DNA of 64,000 nucleotides. Source: Pseudomonas aegrilactucae. GTDB lineage: Bacteria > Pseudomonadota > Gammaproteobacteria > Pseudomonadales > Pseudomonadaceae. Positions within the stretch are counted from its first letter, which is position 1. Every line of letters begins with the position of its first letter. The DNA lies in contig NZ_JAHTBI010000011.1 in assembly GCF_019168305.1 (NCBI RefSeq), positions 59,222 through 123,221 of the forward strand, read 5' to 3'. The notes below the pieces were generated by a model. That model was not told where the DNA came from and did not search any database. It saw only the letters and a list, made by a program, of their open reading frames with translations. Positions 46,114 to 55,059 of the stretch are shown one piece after another. The translations under genes were made by a program, and so were the position numbers.

Positions 46114-47916
46114 TCAGGTAATGTCGGCCTTGGCCGGCTCGTCCAGGCCCATGGCATGCAGGCGGGCGTAATAGCCGTTCTCGGCCAGCAGCTGGGTGTG
46201 CGTGCCGCGCTCGACGATACGCCCCTGGTCCATCACCAGGATCAGGTCGGCCTTCTCGATGGTCGACAGGCGGTGGGCGATCACCAGCGTGGTACGGCCC
46301 TTCATGACCTGGTCCAGCGCCGCCTGGATATGGCGCTCGGACTCGGTATCGAGGGCCGAGGTGGCTTCGTCGAGAATCAGCAGCGGCGCGTTCTTGAGCA
46401 AGGCCCGCGCAATCGCCAGGCGCTGGCGCTGGCCGCCCGACAGCAGCACGCCGTTCTCGCCGACTTCGGTGTCCAGCCCCTGCGGCAACTGGTCGATGAA
46501 TTCCTTGGCATAGGCATCGGCGGCGGCGGCCTCGATCTGCTCACGCGGCGCGCCGGCCAGGTCGCCATAGGCGATGTTGTTGGCCACGGTGTCGTTGAAC
46601 AGGGTGACGTGCTGGGTCACCTGGGCGATATGCCGGCGCAGGTTGCGCAGGCGGTACTCCTCGACGTCCACGCCATCGAGCAGGATCTCGCCTTCGGAGT
46701 GGGGATAGAAACGCGGGATCAGGCTGGCCAGCGTCGACTTGCCGCTGCCCGAGCGCCCCACCAGCGCGATCATCTGCCCGGGGTCGGCCGAGAAACTGAT
46801 GTCATTGAGCACACGACGCTCGGTGCCCGGGTAGGTAAAGCTGAGGTTGCGCACCTCCAGGCGACCGGAAACACGGTCACGCTCGACAGTGCCGTTGTCG
46901 ACTTCCGGCTCGACATCCAGCTGTTCGAAGATGCTTTCGGCGCCGGACACACCTTTCTGGATCGTCGAGCTGACTTCCGACAGCTGGCGGATCGGCTTGG
47001 GCAACAGGCCCGCGGCGGTGATATAGGCCACCAGATCACCGGCAGTGGAGTCACCACGCAGGTACAGCACCAGGAACATCAGCACGGCCATGGCCGAGTA
47101 GATCACCAGTTGCAGCATCGGCGTGTACACCGCGCTGGTCTTGGTCATGCGCAATTGCTTGTCGGTGTTGCTCTGGCTGGCGACGTTGAAACGCTGCTCC
47201 TCGTAGCCTTCACCGCCGAAGCTGCGCACCACGCGATAGCCCTGGATGGTCTCGGAGGCCACATGGGTCACATCGCCCATGGCTACCTGGATCTTCTTGC
47301 TCTGCTTGCGGAACTTCTTGCTGGAGCTGCTGACCATGAACGCGATCAGCGGCAGGATCGCCAGCATCACCAGGGTCAGGTGCCAGTTCATCCACAGCAG
47401 GTAGGCAAACAGGAACACCACGGTCAGGCCTTCGCGAATGACCACCTTGATGGCATCGGTGGCGGCGCCGGTGACCATGGTCACGTTGAAGGTGATACGC
47501 GAAATCAGGTGGCCGGAGTTATGGCTGTCGAAGTAGCGGTTGGGCAGTACCAGCAACTTGTTGAACAATTCCACCCGCAGGTCGTGCACCAGGCCCAGGG
47601 AGACCTTGGCCAGGAAGTAGTTGCCCAGGAACGAGCCCAACCCCTGCCAGGCGGCGATCAGCACGATCAGCAGCGGTACTGCCTGCAGCAGTTGCAGATC
47701 GCGCAGGTACGGGACGTTGGGGAACAACACCGCTTCGGGGTTGCTCAGGCCGTCGACGAAATACTTGAGGATGCCCGCCAGCATTGGCTGGGTGGAGGCA
47801 AATATCACGAAGCCCAGGATACTCACCAGGAAAATGCCCACGTAGGGCTTCACGTAGCCGAGCAGACGAAAATAGATTTTCAGGCTCGAAGGCGCGGACG
47901 ATTCGGGGGCGGTCAT
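46114..47916 (-). CDS. msbA: Lipid A-core flippase MsbA
   Basis: Homodimeric ABC exporter moving lipid A-core across the inner membrane. 600 residues from ATG 47916 (MTAPESSAPSSLKIYFRLLG): six membrane helices then the nucleotide-binding domain with Walker A GRSGSGKST, signature LLSGGQRQRLAIARA and Walker B PLLILDEATSALD. First gene before hldE in the same direction. Confidence 0.97.
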   Translation of the reverse strand: MTAPESSAPSSLKIYFRLLGYVKPYVGIFLVSILGFVIFASTQPMLAGILKYFVDGLSNPEAVLFPNVPYLRDLQLLQAVPLLIVLIAAWQGLGSFLGNYFLAKVSLGLVHDLRVELFNKLLVLPNRYFDSHNSGHLISRITFNVTMVTGAATDAIKVVIREGLTVVFLFAYLLWMNWHLTLVMLAILPLIAFMVSSSSKKFRKQSKKIQVAMGDVTHVASETIQGYRVVRSFGGEGYEEQRFNVASQSNTDKQLRMTKTSAVYTPMLQLVIYSAMAVLMFLVLYLRGDSTAGDLVAYITAAGLLPKPIRQLSEVSSTIQKGVSGAESIFEQLDVEPEVDNGTVERDRVSGRLEVRNLSFTYPGTERRVLNDISFSADPGQMIALVGRSGSGKSTLASLIPRFYPHSEGEILLDGVDVEEYRLRNLRRHIAQVTQHVTLFNDTVANNIAYGDLAGAPREQIEAAAADAYAKEFIDQLPQGLDTEVGENGVLLSGGQRQRLAIARALLKNAPLLILDEATSALDTESERHIQAALDQVMKGRTTLVIAHRLSTIEKADLILVMDQGRIVERGTHTQLLAENGYYARLHAMGLDEPAKADIT

Positions 47917-48031
47917 GAGAATCCGTCGTGTCAAAAAGAGGCGCGATTGTATCACAAGCGGTTTTCGCCACTCGGTGCTGGGGTAATATAGCCGGCCGAT
48001 CAAGCCTCAGGCCCCAGACACCGGAGTATCG

Positions 48032-48670
48032 ATGCAAGCGCTTGAACATGCCCGCTACCTTGCCCTGCGCGAAGGCGCCCAGGTCCTGGAGGCCGACGGC
48101 ACAGGAGACAAGGTGTTACGCCTGCAGGACGGCTCGATGCTGAAGCTGTTCCGCCGCAAGCGGCTGATCACCTCGGCAGCCTGGTACCCCTACGCCCGGC
48201 GCTTTGCCGATAACTGCACCACGTTGGCCGAACGCGCCATTCCCTGCCCGCACGTACGCCAGGTGTACCGGATTGCCGAGATTGCCCGTGATGCAGTGCA
48301 TTACGATCCGCTGCCGGGCCACACCCTGCGCCAGCTGCTGGATCAGCCACAAGGCAGCGAGCAGTTGCGCGCGCAACTGGGCGCTTTCATTGCCCAACTG
48401 CACGAAAAAGGCATCTACTTTCGTTCGGCGCATCTGGGCAACGTGGTACTGACCCCCGAAGGCGAGCTGGGCCTGATCGACATTGCCGACCTGCGCACCT
48501 ACAGCCGCCCCCTTCACAAGCGCCTGCGCCTGCGCAACTTCAAGCACATGCTGCGCTACCCGCAGGACCGTGCCTGGCTGCTGGGCAGTGGCAGCGACGC
48601 CTTCAGCAGCGCCTACCTGGCCCATCAGCGTACCTGCAGCGCCACCGAACTGAAGGCGGCGCTGGCCTGA
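48032..48670 (+). CDS. Kinase-fold (BUD32/WaaP-like) protein, possible pseudokinase
   Basis: 212-residue soluble protein often labelled toluene tolerance protein in Pseudomonas. Kinase-fold motifs are recognisable: Lys38 in GSMLKLFRRKR, the catalytic-loop region LHEKGIYFRSAHLGNVVL (Asn137), and LIDIADLRTY (Asp150, DFG-like). The catalytic-loop Asp is replaced by Ser132, so phosphotransfer may be lost or altered. It is divergent from msbA with the same position as the unnamed gene between msbA and waaL in P. aeruginosa. A role in LPS core assembly is inferred from context. Confidence 0.75.
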   Translation: MQALEHARYLALREGAQVLEADGTGDKVLRLQDGSMLKLFRRKRLITSAAWYPYARRFADNCTTLAERAIPCPHVRQVYRIAEIARDAVHYDPLPGHTLRQLLDQPQGSEQLRAQLGAFIAQLHEKGIYFRSAHLGNVVLTPEGELGLIDIADLRTYSRPLHKRLRLRNFKHMLRYPQDRAWLLGSGSDAFSSAYLAHQRTCSATELKAALA

Positions 48671-48676
48671 AGCAAA

Positions 48677-48698
48677 TCGACCACCCGAAGGTGGTCGA
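48677..48698. terminator. Perfect hairpin between convergent genes
   Basis: TCGACCACC-CGAA-GGTGGTCGA: nine perfect pairs around a CGAA tetraloop, between the kinase-like stop (48670) and the waaL stop (48704). No T run, so terminator function is likely but partial. Confidence 0.6.
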
Positions 48699-48703
48699 CA
48701 AGG

Positions 48704-49870
48704 TCACAGGCGCGTGCGCGCCGAACGCTGCACGACCCGTCCCAGCACCATCGCCGCCGGCAGCAGCACCAAGGGCCAGAGCTCATCCGGGTTGCCCACC
48801 AGCTTGCTGCCATCGAAGTTGAGCATCACCAGCGCGCAGGCCAGGTACATGCCCCAGGCATCCCGATGATGCCAGGCTTGCCACAGAGTAGCGCCCATCA
48901 CCACCAGGAACAGCACCAGCGACACAGCACCCGTGTACAACCCCATGGCAACGAAGATGTTGTGCGGATGCTGGATCGGCATGCCGCCGGCCAGGGTCTG
49001 GGTGGTCTTGAAATCAACCCCGCAGCCCAGCAGCCAGCCGCAGTTGCGCCATTCGCCAACCATGATCTGGAACAGTTCGGTGCGGTAGGAATCGCCACGC
49101 TTGAACAGTGACAGGAACCAGGCCTGCTCATGCACCAGCCATACGCTCAAGGCCAGCAGCACGAGCGCCACCAGTACGCCGACCAGGCCAATCCTTGGGA
49201 AGCGCAGCACCCCGTACAGCGCCCAGATCCCCATCAGGAACGCTGCGCCGACCAATGCCGTGCGGGTTTGCAGCACAAACGCCACCGCAATCAGGGACAA
49301 CACGACAGCGACAGCCGCCTCGATCCAGCGGCGCTCCTTGATCCATCCCGGCAGGGCCAGCGCCAAGGCACATAGCAGCCAGATGCTGGCATAGATGACG
49401 TTTTCCATGCGTGATGGCAGCAGACGTACACGCTCCCCGAAGCCGAAGATACCGGTCGTGTAGGCGTAGATGGCATAGCCGAAAATATACGCGCAGATGA
49501 CCCAGAACAGCCCTCGGGTGAACGCTGGCGAGCGGAAAAACTCAGGGTTGGCCAGCCCCGCGACCACGAACACGAACACGCTCACATACAGAATGTGCTT
49601 GTAGAACTGGCCCTGGCCGGCAATGACCGCAGGCACCAGGAACCACAGCAGGAACACCAGCCAGGCCCAGCCAAGCCCTTGCTTGAACAGCCCCGCACCA
49701 CGCTCCTTGACCAGGAACACCAACCCCGGCACGGCGATGAACGCGTAGAAGATGTTGTTCGTCCATTTGGACGAGTCCATCAGGATGAAGCTGAGCAGAA
49801 ACACCACGATTGCCGCGCCAAAATAGCGCCGGCTGTTACTGTTTTCCAGGAAAACCCCATTAAGCGACAT
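48704..49870 (-). CDS. waaL: O-antigen ligase family protein WaaL
   Basis: 388-residue inner-membrane protein with about ten hydrophobic segments and a large periplasmic loop around residues 255-310 (GDSYRTELFQIMVGEWRNCG and GMPIQHPHNIFVAMGLYTG), the Wzy_C/WaaL-type loop with the functionally important His. It joins O-polymer to the lipid A-core in the periplasm. Its start overlaps the next upstream gene by 11 bases, consistent with one transcript through the core cluster. No O-antigen synthesis genes are in the window. Confidence 0.88.
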   Translation of the reverse strand: MSLNGVFLENSNSRRYFGAAIVVFLLSFILMDSSKWTNNIFYAFIAVPGLVFLVKERGAGLFKQGLGWAWLVFLLWFLVPAVIAGQGQFYKHILYVSVFVFVVAGLANPEFFRSPAFTRGLFWVICAYIFGYAIYAYTTGIFGFGERVRLLPSRMENVIYASIWLLCALALALPGWIKERRWIEAAVAVVLSLIAVAFVLQTRTALVGAAFLMGIWALYGVLRFPRIGLVGVLVALVLLALSVWLVHEQAWFLSLFKRGDSYRTELFQIMVGEWRNCGWLLGCGVDFKTTQTLAGGMPIQHPHNIFVAMGLYTGAVSLVLFLVVMGATLWQAWHHRDAWGMYLACALVMLNFDGSKLVGNPDELWPLVLLPAAMVLGRVVQRSARTRL

Positions 49871-50627
49871 TCAACATCCAGCCTATTACCAATCCCATGA
49901 TCAACGCCCCAAGCAGCTTGAAGCGATCCCTGCGCTTGCGGCGCAACTTGTTCTCACGTTCCTGCGCCAACTCGACATGGCCACCGAAGCCGGTATGCAG
50001 CACCGCATCGCTCTCCAGTATCAGCGCGTAGCGGTTCTCGCTGGCGTACAGACGCGAAAGGCTCTTCTCACCGGTGTGCCCGGCATAGGGCGCATGCTGC
50101 TGGTAGTCGGCCAGGCGACGCAGCCCCGGATTGAAGGAAAACCCCTGCCAATCCGGCTTGTGCGAGCCCAGCTGGTAGAACGCGATCCCCTGCAGTACCT
50201 GGCGTTCGTTGAGGAATACATACGGGCTGTGCACCTGCAGGTCGTGATTGAAACTGCGCAGCCATACCTGCAACGCCTGCGGGTCGGCCTCCAGCAGGGC
50301 CTGGGAGTCCTCGATGAAACCGGGGCGATAGAAGTCCCAGTCGTCTTCGCAATGGAACACCCAGCGCGTCTTGATCTGCGCATAGGCGGCATCGATCGAG
50401 CGCAACTGGCCAAGCTTGGGGTTGTTGACGATACAGGTGGTGTGCTCGCGCCAGTGCGCCGGCACACAGTCTCGCACCGCTTCATCGCCCGAGTCCTCGG
50501 TGATGAACACCTCGCGAATCGGTGCCGTGTTGAAGCGATCGAAGCTTTCCAGCGTACGCTTGAGCAGATCGAACCTGCCGCAACTGGTCACCATCAGAGT
50601 GATTTCGCTGCTTTCGCTGAAGACCAT
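49860..50627 (-). CDS. GT2-type glycosyltransferase of LPS core (position of wapR)
   Basis: 255 residues from ATG 50627: EITLMVTSCGRFDLLKRTLE at the start (GT-A fold), EVFITEDSGDEAVRD, then the metal-binding acidic run FHCEDDWDFYRPGF, and a C-terminal basic stretch followed by a hydrophobic tail (LGALIMGLVIGWMLNVA). It holds the position of wapR, the core rhamnosyltransferase, beside waaL in P. aeruginosa; whether it transfers rhamnose here is unknown. Overlaps waaL by 11 bases. Confidence 0.8.
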   Translation of the reverse strand: MVFSESSEITLMVTSCGRFDLLKRTLESFDRFNTAPIREVFITEDSGDEAVRDCVPAHWREHTTCIVNNPKLGQLRSIDAAYAQIKTRWVFHCEDDWDFYRPGFIEDSQALLEADPQALQVWLRSFNHDLQVHSPYVFLNERQVLQGIAFYQLGSHKPDWQGFSFNPGLRRLADYQQHAPYAGHTGEKSLSRLYASENRYALILESDAVLHTGFGGHVELAQERENKLRRKRRDRFKLLGALIMGLVIGWMLNVA

Positions 50628-50661
50628 AGTGCTTCCTCGATGAATTGACGGTTGAACGGCC

Positions 50662-51618
50662 TCAGAGGCCTGTGGCGCTGCGCAGGCGTTCCCACCAGCC
50701 CGGCTGGCTGCGCAGGCGCAGCGGCGCACGCATGCTCTGGGCAATGACCTTGCCCAAGGCATGAAAGGTAAAACGGGTTTCGGCCAGTTGTTGCCCATTG
50801 CACGAGATCGCGTCGGCCAGCTCGGGCTGCTCGCGCAACTGGTGCAACTTGGCGCGCAGCTCGGCCAGGTCGCGATACAGCACAATGTTGTGCATATCGA
50901 CCAGGCCCAGCGCCTGATTCTCTTCTTCGCCCTGGTCGTAGGCGAACAGCACGCAGCCACAGGCCATGGCTTCGAAATTCTTGATCATGTACTCGCCCAT
51001 GCCCACGTCGGCACTGACGAAAAAGCGAATGCGGCTGAGGGTCTGGCTGTACTCCTCGCCTGACTTGGTACGGGTGATGACCAGGTCCTCGACCGCCGCC
51101 AGCGATTCGAGCATGGCCTTGCGCCCCGAATAGGCCACACTGCGCAGGCTGCCGACGAAGGCAAGTTCGATATCCCGCGGGCGCTGTTCGTTGTGCAGCA
51201 GCGCCTGGTCGTAGCCCTTGGGCACGAACACCGCATCGACGCCCTCGTCACACAGGCGCCGGGTGACGACCGCCCCGGAGGTGATCACCCGTGCCCACGG
51301 CAGTTGGCGGTAATGCTTGCTGAACTTGCCGGTGTACTTGCACGGGATATAGTTCTGGTAGGCGTCGTGCTCCAGAATCACCAGGTTGGGTAGGCTGCGA
51401 ATGAACCCGACCTGACGAATTTCCTTCTTGAAGCGCAGGAAGAACAGAATGCGGTCGTACTGCTCGAGGTTGACATGGCGCTTGAAATAGCCGCGCAGAT
51501 CGTCCTGCTCGGCGTCGGTCAACCAACGGATATCACAGTCGCACTCTGCGCCGATGCCTTCGTACAAGCGATCGAGAATGGCCCGTTGTTCTTTCTGAAC
51601 CAGGAATAGGACTTTCAC
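50662..51618 (-). CDS. ssg: Cell-surface glycosyltransferase Ssg
   Basis: 318 residues from a GTG that overlaps the dnpA stop (GTGA). GT-B type: N-domain KVLFLVQKEQRAILDRLY, then the donor-site region GMGEYMIKNFEAMACGCVLFAYDQG and ENQALGLVDMHNIVLYRD. Its position between the waaL/wapR pair and dnpA is that of ssg (PA5001 in P. aeruginosa), needed for normal surface polysaccharide in several Pseudomonas. Assignment is by fold and synteny. Confidence 0.75.
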   Translation of the reverse strand: MKVLFLVQKEQRAILDRLYEGIGAECDCDIRWLTDAEQDDLRGYFKRHVNLEQYDRILFFLRFKKEIRQVGFIRSLPNLVILEHDAYQNYIPCKYTGKFSKHYRQLPWARVITSGAVVTRRLCDEGVDAVFVPKGYDQALLHNEQRPRDIELAFVGSLRSVAYSGRKAMLESLAAVEDLVITRTKSGEEYSQTLSRIRFFVSADVGMGEYMIKNFEAMACGCVLFAYDQGEEENQALGLVDMHNIVLYRDLAELRAKLHQLREQPELADAISCNGQQLAETRFTFHALGKVIAQSMRAPLRLRSQPGWWERLRSATGL

Positions 51619-53036
51619 TCTTGCTCTCTCTTGTCGGTCTTGGTGCCGACCCAGAACAGCTCGTGCCGGCGCACGGCCTTGCGGAAAAACTCGTTGTCGC
51701 CCGTAGCAGGCCAACGCCTGCCGGCCAGCAAGCGCTGCAGCAAGCGACGCAGGCGACGCTTCAGAGGAAGGCGCGGTTGCAGGTCATGCATCATGCCCAA
51801 AGACATAGCCTTATGCCATTGCTTTTCCCCGGACAATGACAGCACCCAGGGGCGCATCGCCACCTGCCCGTCGAAGTGGGGTGGCAAGGCCACCCCGCTG
51901 CCCGCGTCGCCCATCGGCCAGCGGTCGTTGTCGTGCAGGTGATTGGCATAGTGCAGCAGCGTGCGAGGCTGATGGCGGGTCAGTGCAAGGGCTTCAAGCA
52001 CTGCATTGCGGGCGCAGACATGATCAGGGTGCGGGTCGAGCAGCGGCTCAGGCAGCACGAGGGTTTGCGGGCGGATCCGTTCGATCAGTTCGCACAGGTC
52101 CTGTACCAGGTTGTGCCACGAGGGGATACCATCGGCATCGCTGGCCAACGCGACGCGGTTGAAGCGCCGCAACGGTCGCGTATCGGCCATGTCCGCCTCA
52201 CGCGAACCCAGCGCCTGGGCCGGCGCGGCCTGCATGGCCTGCAATTGCATGCAAAAGTAGCCAAGCTGCACGCAGCGCTCGGCCGGCACACCGGCCCACA
52301 GCGGTACGGCAATACTGTCCCAACTGCGCAGCTGGCCTTTGAGGCGGGCCGCAGCCACCGCGTCCAGGCCCATGGCGCGGTAGTGCTCGGTCTCCACTTC
52401 GCCAGCGGTGAGCGTGACGATCCAGCTTTCTTCGGCTTGCTCGTAGGCGCCGAAGGCAGCCAGTTCGGCATCGTCGGCATGCGGTGCGATCACCAGCAGT
52501 GGCCCGGCCAGGTAGTCCGGATGCTGGCACACCAGCAACTCCACCTGCTCATCCAGGCGGCAGTGCTGGCCACGCAGACGCACGCGCCCCTCGACCAGGG
52601 CAGCATGCTGGCCGGTCAGGTTGAGGTAACGCACCCCCTTTACACCGCGCTCGAACACCTGCGTATCGGCCGGGTCGCCGTCAATGCGCACCGCCGGGTC
52701 AAGCAGGCGACCAAGCAGGGAGGCGCGCAGGCGCACCTTGAGCAACAGCGTATCGCCCGCCTCGAGACGGCACCCGGCCGGCACGCTCAGGCGGCCCTGC
52801 GCCAGGCGCAGGGCATGGGATTGGTCGCTGTCGATGCGGTAGTCGTAATCACTGGCCGGCGCATAGAACAGATGGTCACTGAACCACGCCTCGTGCGCGG
52901 CCCAGGCAATCACGCCAAGTACCAGCGCCAGCCACCAGGCAATAAGGGTACTGGCCAGCAGAACGACCAGCAGGCCCACCAGTGTCAGACGCTTGCGCTG
53001 ACGGTGGCGCTTGAGCAACTGCTGCTTGCGGCTCAC
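51615..53036 (-). CDS. dnpA: PIG-L-family de-N-acetylase DnpA
   Basis: 473 residues starting at a GTG overlapping the mig-14 stop. Two N-terminal membrane helices (about residues 18-50), a beta-rich middle, then the LmbE/PIG-L deacetylase with the zinc motif VIAPHADDAELAAFG and the later DPHPDHVCARNAV. DnpA removes an acetyl group from a surface sugar; in P. aeruginosa its gene (PA5002) affects fluoroquinolone persistence. Substrate in LPS is inferred from the surrounding genes. Confidence 0.85.
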   Translation of the reverse strand: MSRKQQLLKRHRQRKRLTLVGLLVVLLASTLIAWWLALVLGVIAWAAHEAWFSDHLFYAPASDYDYRIDSDQSHALRLAQGRLSVPAGCRLEAGDTLLLKVRLRASLLGRLLDPAVRIDGDPADTQVFERGVKGVRYLNLTGQHAALVEGRVRLRGQHCRLDEQVELLVCQHPDYLAGPLLVIAPHADDAELAAFGAYEQAEESWIVTLTAGEVETEHYRAMGLDAVAAARLKGQLRSWDSIAVPLWAGVPAERCVQLGYFCMQLQAMQAAPAQALGSREADMADTRPLRRFNRVALASDADGIPSWHNLVQDLCELIERIRPQTLVLPEPLLDPHPDHVCARNAVLEALALTRHQPRTLLHYANHLHDNDRWPMGDAGSGVALPPHFDGQVAMRPWVLSLSGEKQWHKAMSLGMMHDLQPRLPLKRRLRRLLQRLLAGRRWPATGDNEFFRKAVRRHELFWVGTKTDKREQE

Positions 53037-53929
53037 ACCTGAAACACCGGCACGGGGTTGCACCATCGGTCCTTGTACTCGCGATCGGCGCGGCCAAAGG
53101 AGAAACGCAGCGGCTTGTTCAGCGCACGCGCCGCTTCCCACGCGCTCTGGGTGTTGAGGAAGCTCAGCACACTGCCAGGGCTGAACGCACGGGTTTCAGG
53201 GTCTACACCGCCGTTGACGTACTCGACGCTGACCCACTCGGGCGCTTCGACGCGGTACACCAACTGAATCGCGATCGGCTTGTCATCCAGCAGCACCACC
53301 GAGCCGATCAGCAGCGAGCGCAGGCGCTCGATCACCTCGGCCATGCGCTCGGCCCCGGTGGCCGCAAAGCCCCAACGGCGCAGGAACAGGTCGCAATACA
53401 TCGCCGCAATTTCGGCACTGCTGAAGTCGGTGATCGCGCGCACCTGGCCGCCCGCCTCTTCCAGCAGACGCAGTTCGCGGCGCTGGTTGTAGCGAAACTT
53501 CTTCGACAGTTCTTCAGGCTGACGCGCCATGGCCAGGGCCTCGGTCTGCGCCCTGAGGTTGGCAAAGCGCCCCTGGTTCAGCTCGGACAGGTAACGCCCG
53601 GCATGGCGCAGCGGCGCCTGGGCATCGGCAGCGGCAGGCAGGATCAGCTCTGCATTGCCCAGGTCGAACAGGCCCTTCTTGCCGCGCCGCTTGAGCACGT
53701 CCTTGGACAGCGCCAGGTTGCGGTCCCAGGTGGGAATAGCGGCCTTGAGTTCGTCCGCCTGGAACCAGCCCAGGTAGCGCACCGGAATCTCGGCCAGCGC
53801 TGCCAGTTGCTCAAGCACCAGCGGGTGGGTTGCCACGCTGCCGCCAAAGCGCTGCCAGGCCTGGGCGTAGGTGCCCGCATCGATCACGCGCCAGCCGCGT
53901 TCGCGCCAGCCCTGGAAATAATTGAGCAT
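53033..53929 (-). CDS. mig-14: Mig-14 family GNAT-like protein
   Basis: 298 residues from ATG 53929, which overlaps the wapH stop (TGATG). Contains the Mig-14 core KFRYNQRRELRLLEEAGGQV and the closing RFSFGRADREYKDRWCNP. Mig-14 proteins resemble FemAB/GNAT acyltransferases and are linked to resistance to antimicrobial peptides in Salmonella and P. aeruginosa. Biochemical activity is unknown; placement in the LPS core cluster suggests a surface-sugar acceptor. Confidence 0.85.
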   Translation of the reverse strand: MLNYFQGWRERGWRVIDAGTYAQAWQRFGGSVATHPLVLEQLAALAEIPVRYLGWFQADELKAAIPTWDRNLALSKDVLKRRGKKGLFDLGNAELILPAAADAQAPLRHAGRYLSELNQGRFANLRAQTEALAMARQPEELSKKFRYNQRRELRLLEEAGGQVRAITDFSSAEIAAMYCDLFLRRWGFAATGAERMAEVIERLRSLLIGSVVLLDDKPIAIQLVYRVEAPEWVSVEYVNGGVDPETRAFSPGSVLSFLNTQSAWEAARALNKPLRFSFGRADREYKDRWCNPVPVFQV

Positions 53930-55059
53930 CACGACTGCGCCATCAGCGTAGTGACCTGGGGCAAATGCCAGAACGTCTCGGCCACAGCTGCATCGCAAAA
54001 GCGCTCGTGCAGGCGCTCGAGCATGCGCTCGGCGCACGCCTGGCGCTGCGCCGCGTCAAGCCCGGCCAGATGCTGCAGGCCCTGCGCCAGACGCTCGGCA
54101 TCGCCCAGCGGGAACAGGATGCCCACCCCTTCGACCACTTCCTTGGCGCCGCCACAGGCCGTGGCCAGCAACGGCACACCGGCAACCATGGCTTCAAGCA
54201 GCACCATGCCGAACGGCTCGTGATCCGAGCTCAGGGCGAACACGTCGAATGCGCTGAAGTAGCGCCGGGCGTCCGGGACCTGGCCAAGAAAATCGACCTG
54301 CCCGGCAATCCCCAGCTCGGCCGCCAGGGCCTTGAGCGTGGGCTCCAGCCGGCCTTCGCCCAGCAATGCCAGGCGCGCCCCCGCCGGCAGGCCGGGCAAC
54401 GCCTGGGCGAAGCCGCGCAGCAGGGTGGCCTGGTCCTTGTCGGGGTGCAGGCGCCCGACATTGCCGACGATCCACGCCTGCGCATCCAGCCCCAACGCTT
54501 CGCGCGCCTGCGCGGCGGGCACCAGTGCGGCCTGCAAGGCATCGATGTCGATGCGGTTGTACAGCGTCTGAATGCGCTCGACCGGCCACTTGGGCAGGCA
54601 GCGGCGCATGTCGTCGCGCACCGCGTCCGACACCCCGAGCAGGCTCAGGCGCCTGGCGAACAGGTTGGCGAACAGCTGGCGGGTACGCCGCTGGTAGTCA
54701 CCAAAGGCGTGATGCACCCCGATGACCGGCAACTGGGTGGCCAGCAGGGCGATATAGATGGGCTTGAAGCGATGGGCGATGCAGAAGCTGAAGTTGCGCG
54801 TGGCAACCAGGCGCCGCACTTCACGGATCGCCCCCAGCTTCAGGCCGCGAACGGCCCTGGAGCTGAATGCCAGAAACAGCACCTCGTCACTGGCGCAGCC
54901 CGCCGCGACCTGCGGGTCGGCGGCGCCGGTGAGGAACACCGTGGTGACTTTATAGCCCTTGCCCGCAAACAGGCTGGCGTACTGACGGGCGCAATCGAGA
55001 AACGGCCCGTCATAGCCATGGCAGAACTGCAGGACGTGCCGGTCAGCCGACGCTGTCAT
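53929..55059 (-). CDS. wapH: GT4-type core glycosyltransferase WapH
   Basis: 376 residues, GT-B fold. The N-domain starts HVLQFCHGYDGPFLDCARQY; the C-domain has IVGNVGRLHPDKDQATLLRG, LLGEGRLEPTLKALAAELG and the donor-binding HEPFGMVLLEAMVAGVPLLA (EX7E). Between mig-14 and the carbamoyltransferase it occupies the position of wapH (PA5004), a sugar transferase of the outer core. Start at 55059 overlaps the carbamoyltransferase stop by 17 bases. Confidence 0.82.
   Translation of the reverse strand: MTASADRHVLQFCHGYDGPFLDCARQYASLFAGKGYKVTTVFLTGAADPQVAAGCASDEVLFLAFSSRAVRGLKLGAIREVRRLVATRNFSFCIAHRFKPIYIALLATQLPVIGVHHAFGDYQRRTRQLFANLFARRLSLLGVSDAVRDDMRRCLPKWPVERIQTLYNRIDIDALQAALVPAAQAREALGLDAQAWIVGNVGRLHPDKDQATLLRGFAQALPGLPAGARLALLGEGRLEPTLKALAAELGIAGQVDFLGQVPDARRYFSAFDVFALSSDHEPFGMVLLEAMVAGVPLLATACGGAKEVVEGVGILFPLGDAERLAQGLQHLAGLDAAQRQACAERMLERLHERFCDAAVAETFWHLPQVTTLMAQS

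Noticed and set aside
51876..53042. A 388-codon plus-strand frame opposite dnpA
   Set aside because: The minus strand carries the PIG-L motifs; the plus frame lacks any recognisable feature.
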